DNA of 8,329 nucleotides from CAZDAM01 sp964503595 (GTDB taxonomy: Bacteria > Muiribacteriota > UBA6191). The position numbers and the translations under genes are program-made. Below, piece after piece: positions 1 through 5,955 of the stretch. Each line of letters starts with the position of its first letter. The stretch's first letter is position 1. The stretch lies in assembly GCA_964503595.1 (NCBI GenBank), contig CAZDAM010000123.1:1-8329 (forward strand), in the 5' to 3' direction. The notes under the pieces are model-generated. The model was not told where the DNA came from, searched no databases, and worked only from the letters and a program-made list of their open reading frames with translations.

Positions 1-192
1 ATCGTTTTCATCCAGACCATTGAGCTCATGCAGCCCGATTTCGAAAGTGATTCCCCGACGGGAGAAATGGGTGGCACAACCACCGGGGAGCAGGTGTTTT
101 TCGAGGACCAGAACTCTTTGTCCGGCTCTGGCCAGACGGGCAGCGGCAGTGAGCCCTGCCAGACCGGCTCCAAGAACAATACAGTCGAGCAT
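1..192 (-). CDS. FAD-dependent oxidoreductase, phytoene desaturase / carotenoid isomerase-like (N-terminal part)
   Basis: Only the first 64 codons lie in the window; the gene runs off the left edge. The ATG is at 192-190. Seen: a Rossmann dinucleotide-binding start, with VLGAGLAG at residues 6-13, then a helix and the second strand VLVLEK (27-32) whose Glu31 would bind the adenosine ribose of FAD. This is followed by PGGCATHFSRRG (36-47) and the segment FEIGLHEL (50-57). This layout is typical of the CrtI / CrtISO / retinol saturase-like branch of FAD amine-oxidase-fold enzymes, and the GGCATHFSR segment looks closest to the isomerase/saturase group. The substrate cannot be read from this fragment; carotenoid or another isoprenoid is an inference. 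No convincing Shine-Dalgarno motif precedes the ATG. It is divergent from ribD. Confidence 0.85.
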   Translation of the reverse strand, partial: MLDCIVLGAGLAGLTAAARLARAGQRVLVLEKHLLPGGCATHFSRRGITFEIGLHELNGLDEND

Positions 193-198
193 GTTCGA

Positions 199-204
199 AG
201 TTTA
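199..204 (-). promoter_or_regulatory. Possible -10 box for the partial oxidoreductase gene
   Basis: On the minus strand TAAACT ends 6 nt before the ATG at 192. A weak TTGCCC lies 18 nt further upstream. If used, transcription would begin at or next to the A of the start codon, which agrees with the missing Shine-Dalgarno motif. The hexamers are only partial matches, so this is tentative. Confidence 0.3.
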
Positions 205-247
205 GCTGATTCGAGTGGATTCGGGCAAAGATTCCCTTGAAAAGGCG

Positions 248-256
248 TGATACAAT
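248..256 (+). promoter_or_regulatory. Extended -10 promoter element for the riboflavin operon
   Basis: TGATACAAT matches the extended -10 pattern TGnTATAAT with one mismatch. No good -35 hexamer is found 16-18 nt upstream, which is common for extended -10 promoters. The expected transcription start, about 7 nt downstream, falls 1-2 nt before the ATG at 265, so the mRNA would be nearly leaderless. There is no room for an FMN riboswitch between this element and ribD. Confidence 0.5.
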
Positions 257-264
257 GCGCGCTG

Positions 265-1335
265 ATGAGCTTTACGTCGTTTGATATAGCCTGTATGAAA
301 CGGGCCCTTGATCTGGCGTCCCGGGGATTCGGGCAGACCTGCCCCAATCCCATGGTGGGCTGCGTGATTGCCCGTGAAGGCAGAATTCTTGGGGAAGGGT
401 TTCACCGTCGGGTTGGCAAGGCTCACGCCGAGGTGGATGCCCTGGCGGCTCTCACGGAAGACCCGCGAGGGGCCACCATGTATGTGACGCTTGAGCCCTG
501 CTCTCATCACGGGCGGACTCCTCCCTGTACGGAAGCAATTCTTAAGGCCGGGATTGCTCGGGTTGTCCTGGCATCCCTGGATCCCAACCCCAAGGCCATG
601 GGGGGCATGGAAATCCTGCAAGGCCAGGGGGTTTCGGTTGAAGCTGGCCTGCTTGAAAAAGAGGCTTTGGTTCTCAATCACCTGTTCTTCAATTCCCTGA
701 GGCCATCAAGGCCGCATATTTCCCTGAAGCTGGCAATGACCCTGAATGGCATGATTGCCCGTCAGGATGGGAGTTCAAAGTGGATTACAGGATCTGAGGC
801 CCGTGCCTATGTACATCGGATTCGGGCAGCCCATCAGTGTATTCTGGTTGGTATCTCCACCCTGCTTTCCGACAATCCGCGTCTGGATGCCAGAGACTAT
901 GATGTGACCCGTTCCCCGATTCCGGTGATTCTGGATCGAAAAGGAAGAGTTCCGGCCCATCTTCATCTGCTTGAGAATACCGAGCGGGTGATTTATTTTG
1001 GCCCCCATCGCAATGATTTTGGCTCCAATGTGGAGCAGATTCGCATGGAGTGCGAAGAAAGACCTGAGTCCTGGGAGTTCATGCTTGAAAAACTGCATTC
1101 TCTGAATCTGGGGAGTCTGTTTGTTGAGGGTGGCTCCGAAGTTGCTGGTTTTCTGCTTGAGCATGAATTATGCGACTGGGCCTATCTTTTCTATGGCCCC
1201 AGGGTGTTTCCTCTGGATTCGCGCCCCGGTCTTGTGTCCGGGAAGGAATTGGCCTTTGAGTCCCATGGCAGCATGAGAGCTTTGGGAGACAGTTTTCTTC
1301 TGGAAGGACGGTTTTCGTGTTCACTGGGATCATAA
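265..1335 (+). CDS. ribD: Bifunctional riboflavin biosynthesis deaminase/reductase RibD
   Basis: RibD deaminates 2,5-diamino-6-ribosylamino-pyrimidinone 5'-phosphate and then reduces its ribosyl chain with NADPH, in the cytoplasm. Seen, numbering from the ATG at 265: an N-terminal CMP/dCMP deaminase-type zinc domain with TCPNPMVG, the HAE motif (His54, Glu56) and the EPC..HHGRTPPC motif with zinc ligands Cys79 and Cys88. The C-terminal reductase domain starts near RPHISLKLAM (149-158) and contains SSKWITGSEAR, ILVGISTLLSDNPRLD and FVEGGSEVAG. The length of 356 residues is normal for the family. An in-frame GTG at 247 would add six residues, but 247-249 overlaps the putative -10 element and the family N-terminus fits the ATG at 265. 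Oddities: the usual LDG of the reductase is LNG, and the loop after DPNP is about one residue shorter than usual. It is the first gene of the rib operon, and its end overlaps ribE by 19 nt. Confidence 0.95.
   Translation: MSFTSFDIACMKRALDLASRGFGQTCPNPMVGCVIAREGRILGEGFHRRVGKAHAEVDALAALTEDPRGATMYVTLEPCSHHGRTPPCTEAILKAGIARVVLASLDPNPKAMGGMEILQGQGVSVEAGLLEKEALVLNHLFFNSLRPSRPHISLKLAMTLNGMIARQDGSSKWITGSEARAYVHRIRAAHQCILVGISTLLSDNPRLDARDYDVTRSPIPVILDRKGRVPAHLHLLENTERVIYFGPHRNDFGSNVEQIRMECEERPESWEFMLEKLHSLNLGSLFVEGGSEVAGFLLEHELCDWAYLFYGPRVFPLDSRPGLVSGKELAFESHGSMRALGDSFLLEGRFSCSLGS
1302..1308 (+). promoter_or_regulatory. Ribosome binding site for ribE, inside ribD
   Basis: GGAAGGA lies 8 nt before the GTG at 1317, within the ribD coding sequence. 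It supports the GTG start, which gives the family's conserved MFTGII N-terminus, and suggests translational coupling with ribD. Confidence 0.6.
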
Positions 1336-1967
1336 CTCATGTAGGAGAAATCACTTCCTTTGATGGTCAGCGCCTTCAGATCCGAACCGATCTGTCTTCA
1401 AATGGTTATGAGCTGGGAGAATCGATAGCCGTAAACGGAGTCTGTCTGACTGTTGTTTCCTTTGAAAAATACGGATTTGAGGTGGAAGTTTCACCGGAAA
1501 CCCTTCAGAGGACTTCCAGAGCTTCCTGGAATCCTGGAAAAAGGGTGAATCTTGAGAGGGCTTTGAGGCTTGGAGACCGCCTGGGGGGGCACTGGGTCCA
1601 GGGACATGTCGATGGAGTCGGAGTCCTGAAGTCCATTGAGGACAGGGGTGAATTCAGGAAAATTGAAGTGCAGTGTCCTGAGGATTTTGCTCTTTGGCTG
1701 ATTGATAAGGGTTCCCTTTGTGTCCATGGGATTTCCCTGACCGTGAACCGGGTCCTCGGCGATACGGTGGCAGAGCTTATGATCATCCCCCATACCTGGG
1801 AGGAAACTTCCCTGAAAACCCTGGGAATGGACAGTGAAGTTCATCTGGAAGCTGATGTGCTGGGAAAATATGTGCATCGTCAGCTCAGTTTTCTTAGAAA
1901 GGATTCCGGCAGCCATAAACTCAGCCTGAAGACACTGCTGGAGGCCGGATTTGGAGGAGAGGCATGA
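1317..1967 (+). CDS. ribE: Riboflavin synthase, alpha subunit type
   Basis: The enzyme dismutates two molecules of 6,7-dimethyl-8-ribityllumazine into riboflavin and the diaminopyrimidine that returns to RibH. Seen: 216 residues made of two tandem lumazine-binding barrels. The first has MFTGIITHVGE at the start and GESIAVNGVCLTV (34-46). The link region has GGHWVQGHVDG (90-100). The second barrel has DKGSLCVHGISLTVN (130-144), IPHTWEETSL (157-166) and LEADVLGKYVHR (177-188). These are the hallmark repeats of the family. The start is GTG; no nearby ATG would preserve the invariant MFTG end. The usual Asn before the ExD motif is His177-equivalent here (VHLEAD), a mild change. The gene overlaps ribD by 19 nt and ribBA by 4 nt (ATGA). 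The symbol follows the Bacillus/E. coli ribE (formerly ribC) use for the synthase. Confidence 0.95.
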   Translation: MFTGIITHVGEITSFDGQRLQIRTDLSSNGYELGESIAVNGVCLTVVSFEKYGFEVEVSPETLQRTSRASWNPGKRVNLERALRLGDRLGGHWVQGHVDGVGVLKSIEDRGEFRKIEVQCPEDFALWLIDKGSLCVHGISLTVNRVLGDTVAELMIIPHTWEETSLKTLGMDSEVHLEADVLGKYVHRQLSFLRKDSGSHKLSLKTLLEAGFGGEA

Positions 1968-3169
1968 AACTGGATCGGATTGAAGATGCCCTGGAAGATA
2001 TTCGTAACGGCAAGATGTATGTTCTGGTGGATGATCCGGATCGCGAGAACGAAGGTGACGTCTGCATGGCGGCCGATTTCATCACTCCTGAGACGGTCAA
2101 TTTCATGGCCAAGGAAGCCAAAGGTCTGATCTGTCTGACCATGACCCAGAAAAGAGCGGATGAATTGAATCTTCACCCGATGGTCATGGACAATACTTCA
2201 CTTCATCATACGGCCTTTACCGTATCCATTGATGCAGCAGAAGGAATCACCACCGGTATTTCGGCCGCGGATCGTTGCCACACCATTCGTCTGGCGACCC
2301 GGGTTGGAACCCGGCCCCAGGATTTCGTGCGCCCAGGTCATATTTTCCCCCTGAGGAGCAAGGACGGAGGAGTCCTGGTGAGGGCTGGCCATACGGAAGG
2401 ATCGGTGGATCTCTGTCGTCTGGCAGGTCTCAACCCTGTGGGTGTGATTTGCGAAATCATGAATGAGGACGGGAGCATGGCCCGGGGAGCCGAGCTTCTG
2501 GGCTTTGCCCGCAAGCATGATCTGAAAATCATCTCGATTGCGGATCTGATTGAATATCGTCTGAGGCGGGAAAAGCTGGTGGAAGTTGCTGCCGAGTCCG
2601 AGCTTCCAACTGAATTCGGACAGTTTCAGATCAAAGTTTTTGAGACTCAGGTGGATTCCAAGGATTACACCGCCATCATCAAGGGGGATCTTAGTACGGA
2701 TGAACCGGTTCTGGTGCGGGTTCATTCGGAATGTCTGACCGGTGATGTCTTTGGTTCAGCCCGTTGCGATTGTGGCGATCAGCTGCATGCAGCTTTAAGA
2801 AAGATCGAGGAAGAAGGTCGAGGAGTGGTCCTCTACCTGCGCCAGGAGGGGCGGGGCATTGGTCTGAAGCATAAGATCAAGGCTTACCAGCTTCAGGACG
2901 GGGGTCTTGATACGGTTCAGGCTAATGAAAAGCTTGGTTTCAAGGCTGACTTGCGCAATTACGGTCTGGGAGCTCAGGTTCTGAAGGCCCTGGGAATCAA
3001 AAAGATGCGGCTGATGACCAATAACCCGATCAAGATTGTCGGAATTTCCGGTTACGATCTGGAAATTGTGGAACGGGTTCCTCTGGAGGTTCCCCCGAAA
3101 AAAGAAAATCTGGATTATCTGAAGACAAAAAAGCAGAAGATGGGCCACTTTTTAAGCGACATCATCTAG
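1964..3169 (+). CDS. ribBA: Bifunctional DHBP synthase / GTP cyclohydrolase II
   Basis: It makes both precursors of riboflavin: 3,4-dihydroxy-2-butanone 4-phosphate from ribulose 5-phosphate, and the diaminopyrimidine from GTP. Seen: the N-terminal RibB domain (about 1-205) has the acidic metal/substrate loop DRENEGD (26-32), HHTAFTVSID (81-90), AGHTEGSVDL with His143, and Glu164 in ICEIMNEDG. The C-terminal RibA domain (about 210-395) has SECLTGDVFGSARCDCGDQL with zinc ligands Cys257, Cys268 and Cys270, YLRQEGRGIGL (291-301), catalytic Asp329 and Arg331 in ADLRNYG, and MTNNPIK (351-357). Both active sites look intact, unlike some RibBA proteins with one decayed half. At 401 residues the length is normal. 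The ATG follows a GGAGGAGA Shine-Dalgarno motif at 1953-1960 and overlaps the ribE stop as ATGA, implying coupled translation. Confidence 0.97.
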   Translation: MKLDRIEDALEDIRNGKMYVLVDDPDRENEGDVCMAADFITPETVNFMAKEAKGLICLTMTQKRADELNLHPMVMDNTSLHHTAFTVSIDAAEGITTGISAADRCHTIRLATRVGTRPQDFVRPGHIFPLRSKDGGVLVRAGHTEGSVDLCRLAGLNPVGVICEIMNEDGSMARGAELLGFARKHDLKIISIADLIEYRLRREKLVEVAAESELPTEFGQFQIKVFETQVDSKDYTAIIKGDLSTDEPVLVRVHSECLTGDVFGSARCDCGDQLHAALRKIEEEGRGVVLYLRQEGRGIGLKHKIKAYQLQDGGLDTVQANEKLGFKADLRNYGLGAQVLKALGIKKMRLMTNNPIKIVGISGYDLEIVERVPLEVPPKKENLDYLKTKKQKMGHFLSDII

Positions 3170-3223
3170 ATCGATTGGGTATGCCGGAAAATGGACCTGT
3201 ATTTTTACGATTCTGAAATGGAT

Positions 3224-3227
3224 GGAG
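3224..3227 (+). promoter_or_regulatory. Ribosome binding site that decides the ribH start
   Basis: GGAG lies 6 nt before the ATG at 3234. The competing in-frame ATG at 3222 overlaps this motif and has no good motif of its own, so 3234 is preferred. Confidence 0.55.
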
Positions 3228-3233
3228 ACAAGC

Positions 3234-3710
3234 ATGAATCTTGAAGGACAAATGGTTGGTACCGGATACCGGATTGCTGTGATTCTGGCCCGGTTTAACA
3301 GTTTTATTACGGAAGCTCTTCTGAACGGAGCGCTGGATTGCTTGAGAAGGCATGGCGTCAATCCGGAGAATATCGATGTCATCCGGGTTCCTGGAGCCTT
3401 TGAAATGCCTCTGGTTCTCCAAAAAGTGGCAACCAGCCAACGCTACGATGGAGCTGTCTGCCTGGGGGCCGTGATTCGGGGAGATACTCCCCATTTTGAT
3501 TTTGTGGCCGCCGAAAATGCCAAGGGAATCCATCAGGTTATGCTGCAGAATGATTTTCCGGCAACCAATGGTGTTCTGACCACGAACACTCTTGAACAGG
3601 CAATTGAAAGAGCCGGAGTAAAAGCAGGCAACAAGGGCGGGGAAGCCGCGATTGCCCTGATCGAGCTGATTTCCGTACTCAAAAACGTGGAAACAGGAGG
3701 ACAGAAGTGA
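3234..3710 (+). CDS. ribH: 6,7-dimethyl-8-ribityllumazine synthase
   Basis: Lumazine synthase condenses the RibD product (after dephosphorylation) with dihydroxybutanone phosphate; in this family it assembles as a pentamer or a 60-mer capsid. Seen, numbering from 3234: MNLEGQMVGTG at the start, ARFNSFITEALLNGA (19-33) with the substrate-stacking Phe21, VPGAFEMP (52-59), GAVIRGDTPHFDFV with catalytic His87, AAENAKGI (92-99), and NGVLTTNTLEQAIERAG (112-128) followed by KAGNKGGEAA. The length of 158 residues is typical. The start at 3234 agrees with the usual family N-terminus and with the Shine-Dalgarno spacing; 3222 would add four residues. A 64-nt gap separates it from ribBA. I see no terminator in the gap, and only weak, unconvincing promoter-like hexamers. 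Its stop overlaps the next gene. Confidence 0.95.
   Translation: MNLEGQMVGTGYRIAVILARFNSFITEALLNGALDCLRRHGVNPENIDVIRVPGAFEMPLVLQKVATSQRYDGAVCLGAVIRGDTPHFDFVAAENAKGIHQVMLQNDFPATNGVLTTNTLEQAIERAGVKAGNKGGEAAIALIELISVLKNVETGGQK
3695..3700 (+). promoter_or_regulatory. Consensus ribosome binding site for the aminopeptidase gene
   Basis: AGGAGG, a full anti-16S core match, lies 6 nt before the GTG at 3707 and within the end of ribH. It supports the GTG start and the GTGA overlap. Confidence 0.7.
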
Positions 3711-4882
3711 GTCGTATTCCCCGGTTTGAAGAAAATTTCATTGAAAAGATCGCCGATGATCTCGTCCACCGTTCCATGCGGGTTCAGAAAGGTGAGCGAG
3801 TCTTCCTGAACTACGATCCTCATGCCATGCCGTTGATTCATCGGGTTTCGGAAAAAATCCTGAAGCTTGGAGCCTATGTTGATTACCACATGAAGGATGC
3901 AGGGCTCGACAATATGCGTCACGCCCTGGCTGAAATCCCTTTTCTGAAAGAAGAGGATGCTCTGCTTCTGGCCCGTATCCAGCGCTCGGACTGTTATCTC
4001 TCGGTGAGCTGTCCACCTGAGTTTGAGCGCATGGGTCTGGATTCCCGCCGTTCCCGTCTGCTTTCCCAGACAACCAAGGCCATGCGCGAGCAGATTGTGG
4101 ATGAGGAAAGAACCCGCCGCTGTGGCCTTTATCTTCCCACGTATGCCCAGGCGGAAATGGACAATATGAGCTTTGAAGAATATGTCCAGGTCTATTTTGA
4201 AGCCTGTAACCAGAACTGGGATGAAATTGCCCAGGCTCAGGAAGTCATGATTGCCCGCCTGGATAAAGGATCCGAACTGATTCTTCAGGCCGATCTGAAC
4301 AATCCCGATCCCAAAAAAGTCACCAATCTAAAAATGTCGATTGAAGGCATGACTTTTGCCAACTCCACCATTGCCAAGAATTATCCGGGGAGTGAAATGT
4401 TTTCTGCCCCGGTCCTGGATTCCGTGGAAGGCACCTATTTTTCGCCTGGCCGCTTTTTCTGGAAGGGTGGTCTGATTCGCGATATCTACATGAAGTTCGA
4501 GAAGGGCCGGGTCGTTGAATTTGAATGCACCGAAGGCAGGGAACACCTGGAGGATCTTCTGAACACCGATTCCGGAGCCCGTGGTGTCGGGGAAATCGGG
4601 ATCGGAACAAACCCCGGACTTCTGGCAGATGTATCCGATGGCCTGCTGTTTGAGAAAAAAGGAGCCTCCTTTCACATTGCTCTGGGTTCTCCTTATCACT
4701 ATGACGTGTACCTGGGAAAGCGGGTGATGGTGGACAATGGGGGAGAATCCACAGTGCATTGGGATGTCACCAATATGTTGAACCGGGAAGGCGGCTCGGC
4801 CATGATTCTGGATGGTGAAACCGTGCAGAAAGACGGTTGCTGGCTGGTTCCTGGTATGGAGCCCTGTAATCCTCGGATTTGA
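3707..4882 (+). CDS. M29-family metallo-aminopeptidase (AmpS/AmpT-like)
   Basis: M29 enzymes are cytoplasmic dinuclear-metal (zinc or cobalt) aminopeptidases that release N-terminal residues from peptides. Seen: 391 residues, close to the family's usual 400-410, with no signal peptide. The expected ligand set can be matched by position: Glu230 in GSEMFSAP, Glu296 in GVGEIGIGTNPG, His323 in SFHIALGSPY, with Tyr330 as the likely catalytic tyrosine, and His351 and Asp353 in VHWDVT. The N-terminal domain (about 1-200) is the substrate-gating part in known structures. The segment before His323 reads EKKGAS, where many family members have an Asp-Glu-Asn or Asp-Glu-Lys sequence, so it may belong to a distinct subgroup. 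The start is GTG, overlapping the ribH stop as GTGA behind a consensus ribosome binding site. It therefore appears to be the last gene of the rib operon. No role in riboflavin synthesis is known to me for this family; the link is positional only. Confidence 0.85.
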   Translation: MSRIPRFEENFIEKIADDLVHRSMRVQKGERVFLNYDPHAMPLIHRVSEKILKLGAYVDYHMKDAGLDNMRHALAEIPFLKEEDALLLARIQRSDCYLSVSCPPEFERMGLDSRRSRLLSQTTKAMREQIVDEERTRRCGLYLPTYAQAEMDNMSFEEYVQVYFEACNQNWDEIAQAQEVMIARLDKGSELILQADLNNPDPKKVTNLKMSIEGMTFANSTIAKNYPGSEMFSAPVLDSVEGTYFSPGRFFWKGGLIRDIYMKFEKGRVVEFECTEGREHLEDLLNTDSGARGVGEIGIGTNPGLLADVSDGLLFEKKGASFHIALGSPYHYDVYLGKRVMVDNGGESTVHWDVTNMLNREGGSAMILDGETVQKDGCWLVPGMEPCNPRI

Positions 4883-4908
4883 AGCCGATTTCGAATTTCT
4901 GGTATAAT
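4879..4908 (+). promoter_or_regulatory. Sigma-70-type promoter for the duplicated-domain gene
   Basis: TTGAAG (4879-4884), an 18-nt spacer and TATAAT (4903-4908) preceded by TG at 4900-4901 form a near-consensus promoter with an extended -10. The -35 hexamer overlaps the stop codon of the upstream aminopeptidase. The predicted transcript starts near 4915, leaving a leader of about 32 nt. Confidence 0.75.
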
Positions 4909-4946
4909 CCGAAGTTCTTGGGTTTTCGTGGAGAACAGGTGGGTTC

Positions 4947-5783
4947 ATGGAAATGAGTGAGTCCGAAGTTAAGGTATGGGTTTTTCGTGGTAGCGATGAA
5001 GATCAATTCGAATCCTATGTCCATTTCTTCGATACCAATGGCAATAAGCTGACAACCAAACATCTCTGTATTCAGAAGTCTGAATCGCACGAGGAATATA
5101 CAGAAGACAGCCAGGTGCTTGACCTCGCGGCGTTTTATTTCTACGAGTGGGGTAATGTGGGCCGGGTTGAGTGTCACTCGGATTTGAAGGATATCTGTCT
5201 TTCCCCCAAGCTTAGACCTAAAATAGGAACGATTGAGTTTCTGGATGAGCGTAAGAAGGATCTGGTCAAACGTGGGCGTTATTCCATGATTGATGAAGAA
5301 GATGAGGTCACCCAGTACGATATCTCCAACTTCTTCTCCATGATGAGCTGGGATGTTCCGGCAATGCCAGTGCGAAATGTCGATTATCAGCTTTTCGATA
5401 AGGTCAATTTCCCGGTATCTATCCAGTCTTCCTTCGGGGACAGGGAATTCTCGGCCACAGTGCGTTTTTATGATGCGCAGGGCAATGAGATGGACCTGAA
5501 GCCATTTCGGACGCACAAGGATTACGAAACCGAACATGTTTTTGAGGAATGGCAGACGATTAACCTGCCCGAATTCCTCAAGAAAATGTGGATGAAGGTT
5601 GCTGTAATTGAATGTCGGGCCGATTTATCCAGCCTGGACCGGTTCCGTTATGTCAAAGGCGATATCGACTATCTGATTTACTGTAAGGCCAACAACTACA
5701 AGAAGTTGCCCGAGTATCTCTATAAGCGCATTCAGACCAAAAAGCTTGACCAGTTTCTCAAGGATCTGATGGTAGGTATCTGA
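4947..5783 (+). CDS. Unrecognised soluble protein with two copies of one domain
   Basis: I do not recognise the family. The protein has 278 residues, is rich in acidic and aromatic residues, and shows no signal peptide or membrane segment, so it is probably cytoplasmic. It contains an internal duplication: residues 19-80 align without gaps to residues 166-227, with 19 of 62 positions identical. Shared features are F-x3-V-x-F-x-D-x2-GN (21-33 and 168-180), a conserved Trp (68 and 215), ECxxDL (75-80 and 222-227), and then G-x-I-x-x-L (94-99 and 238-243). The alternating pattern of hydrophobic residues suggests a beta-rich fold, which is inference. Residues about 105-150 form an acidic linker, and the C-terminus (about 250-278) is Lys-rich and probably helical. 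It has its own promoter and is probably monocistronic. AGGTGGG at 4937-4943 is only 3 nt from the ATG at 4947 but 9 nt from the in-frame ATG at 4953, so translation may start at the second Met. Confidence 0.85.
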   Translation: MEMSESEVKVWVFRGSDEDQFESYVHFFDTNGNKLTTKHLCIQKSESHEEYTEDSQVLDLAAFYFYEWGNVGRVECHSDLKDICLSPKLRPKIGTIEFLDERKKDLVKRGRYSMIDEEDEVTQYDISNFFSMMSWDVPAMPVRNVDYQLFDKVNFPVSIQSSFGDREFSATVRFYDAQGNEMDLKPFRTHKDYETEHVFEEWQTINLPEFLKKMWMKVAVIECRADLSSLDRFRYVKGDIDYLIYCKANNYKKLPEYLYKRIQTKKLDQFLKDLMVGI

Positions 5784-5949
5784 TCCCGGCTTGAAATCTC
5801 CGAAGAGGAGATAAAGCTCCTTCCTAGGTACCGCCTTACCGTTTCACATTCATAAAGGCTTTGGACATTGGCCTGATCTTTGGATGTGAGAAGAGATAGG
5901 TGGCACCGGGAGGTCTTCAGGGGCAGAAATACCGGTTTGATTCTTGAAC
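5784..5949. other. Convergent intergenic region with weak inverted repeats
   Basis: This gap separates the 3' ends of the duplicated-domain gene and pepF. No coding sequence of note is seen. Two sets of inverted repeats are present and are described separately. Neither has a clear T-run, so no canonical intrinsic terminator can be called for either strand. Confidence 0.6.
5796..5812 (+). terminator. Weak hairpin after the duplicated-domain gene
   Basis: ATCTCC and GGAGAT form a perfect 6-bp stem around a GAAGA loop, starting 13 nt after the stop codon. It is followed by AAAGCTCC, not a T-run, so termination would have to be weak or factor-assisted. The GGAG arm could instead pair with the CTCC just downstream (5817-5820). 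Confidence 0.25.
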
Positions 5950-5955
5950 CTATCT
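5894..5955. repeat. Nested inverted repeat at the pepF stop codon
   Basis: AGATAGGT (5894-5901) is the exact reverse complement of ACCTATCT (5948-5955). Inside it, ACCGG (5905-5909) is complementary to CCGGT (5932-5936). The outer right arm contains the pepF stop codon, so the pepF mRNA could fold its stop region onto its 3' trailer. The inner loop is asymmetric (3 versus 11 nt) and no T-run follows, so the structure may be chance. Confidence 0.3.

Noticed and set aside
247..264. An upstream GTG start for ribD at 247
   Set aside because: It overlaps the putative -10 element, has no ribosome binding site, and would add residues outside the family's usual N-terminus.
202..681. A 159-codon open frame on the minus strand over the start of ribD
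   Set aside because: It is antisense to the RibD deaminase motifs and its translation has no recognisable features.
3170..3233. A possible promoter or terminator between ribBA and ribH
   Set aside because: TTGGGT and TATTTT are present but 19 nt apart with poor matches, and no hairpin was found. The gap is short enough for simple read-through.
4767..5537. A 256-codon open frame on the minus strand
   Set aside because: It is antisense to the end of the aminopeptidase and the duplicated-domain gene. The plus-strand reading is supported by a promoter and by an internal protein-level duplication.
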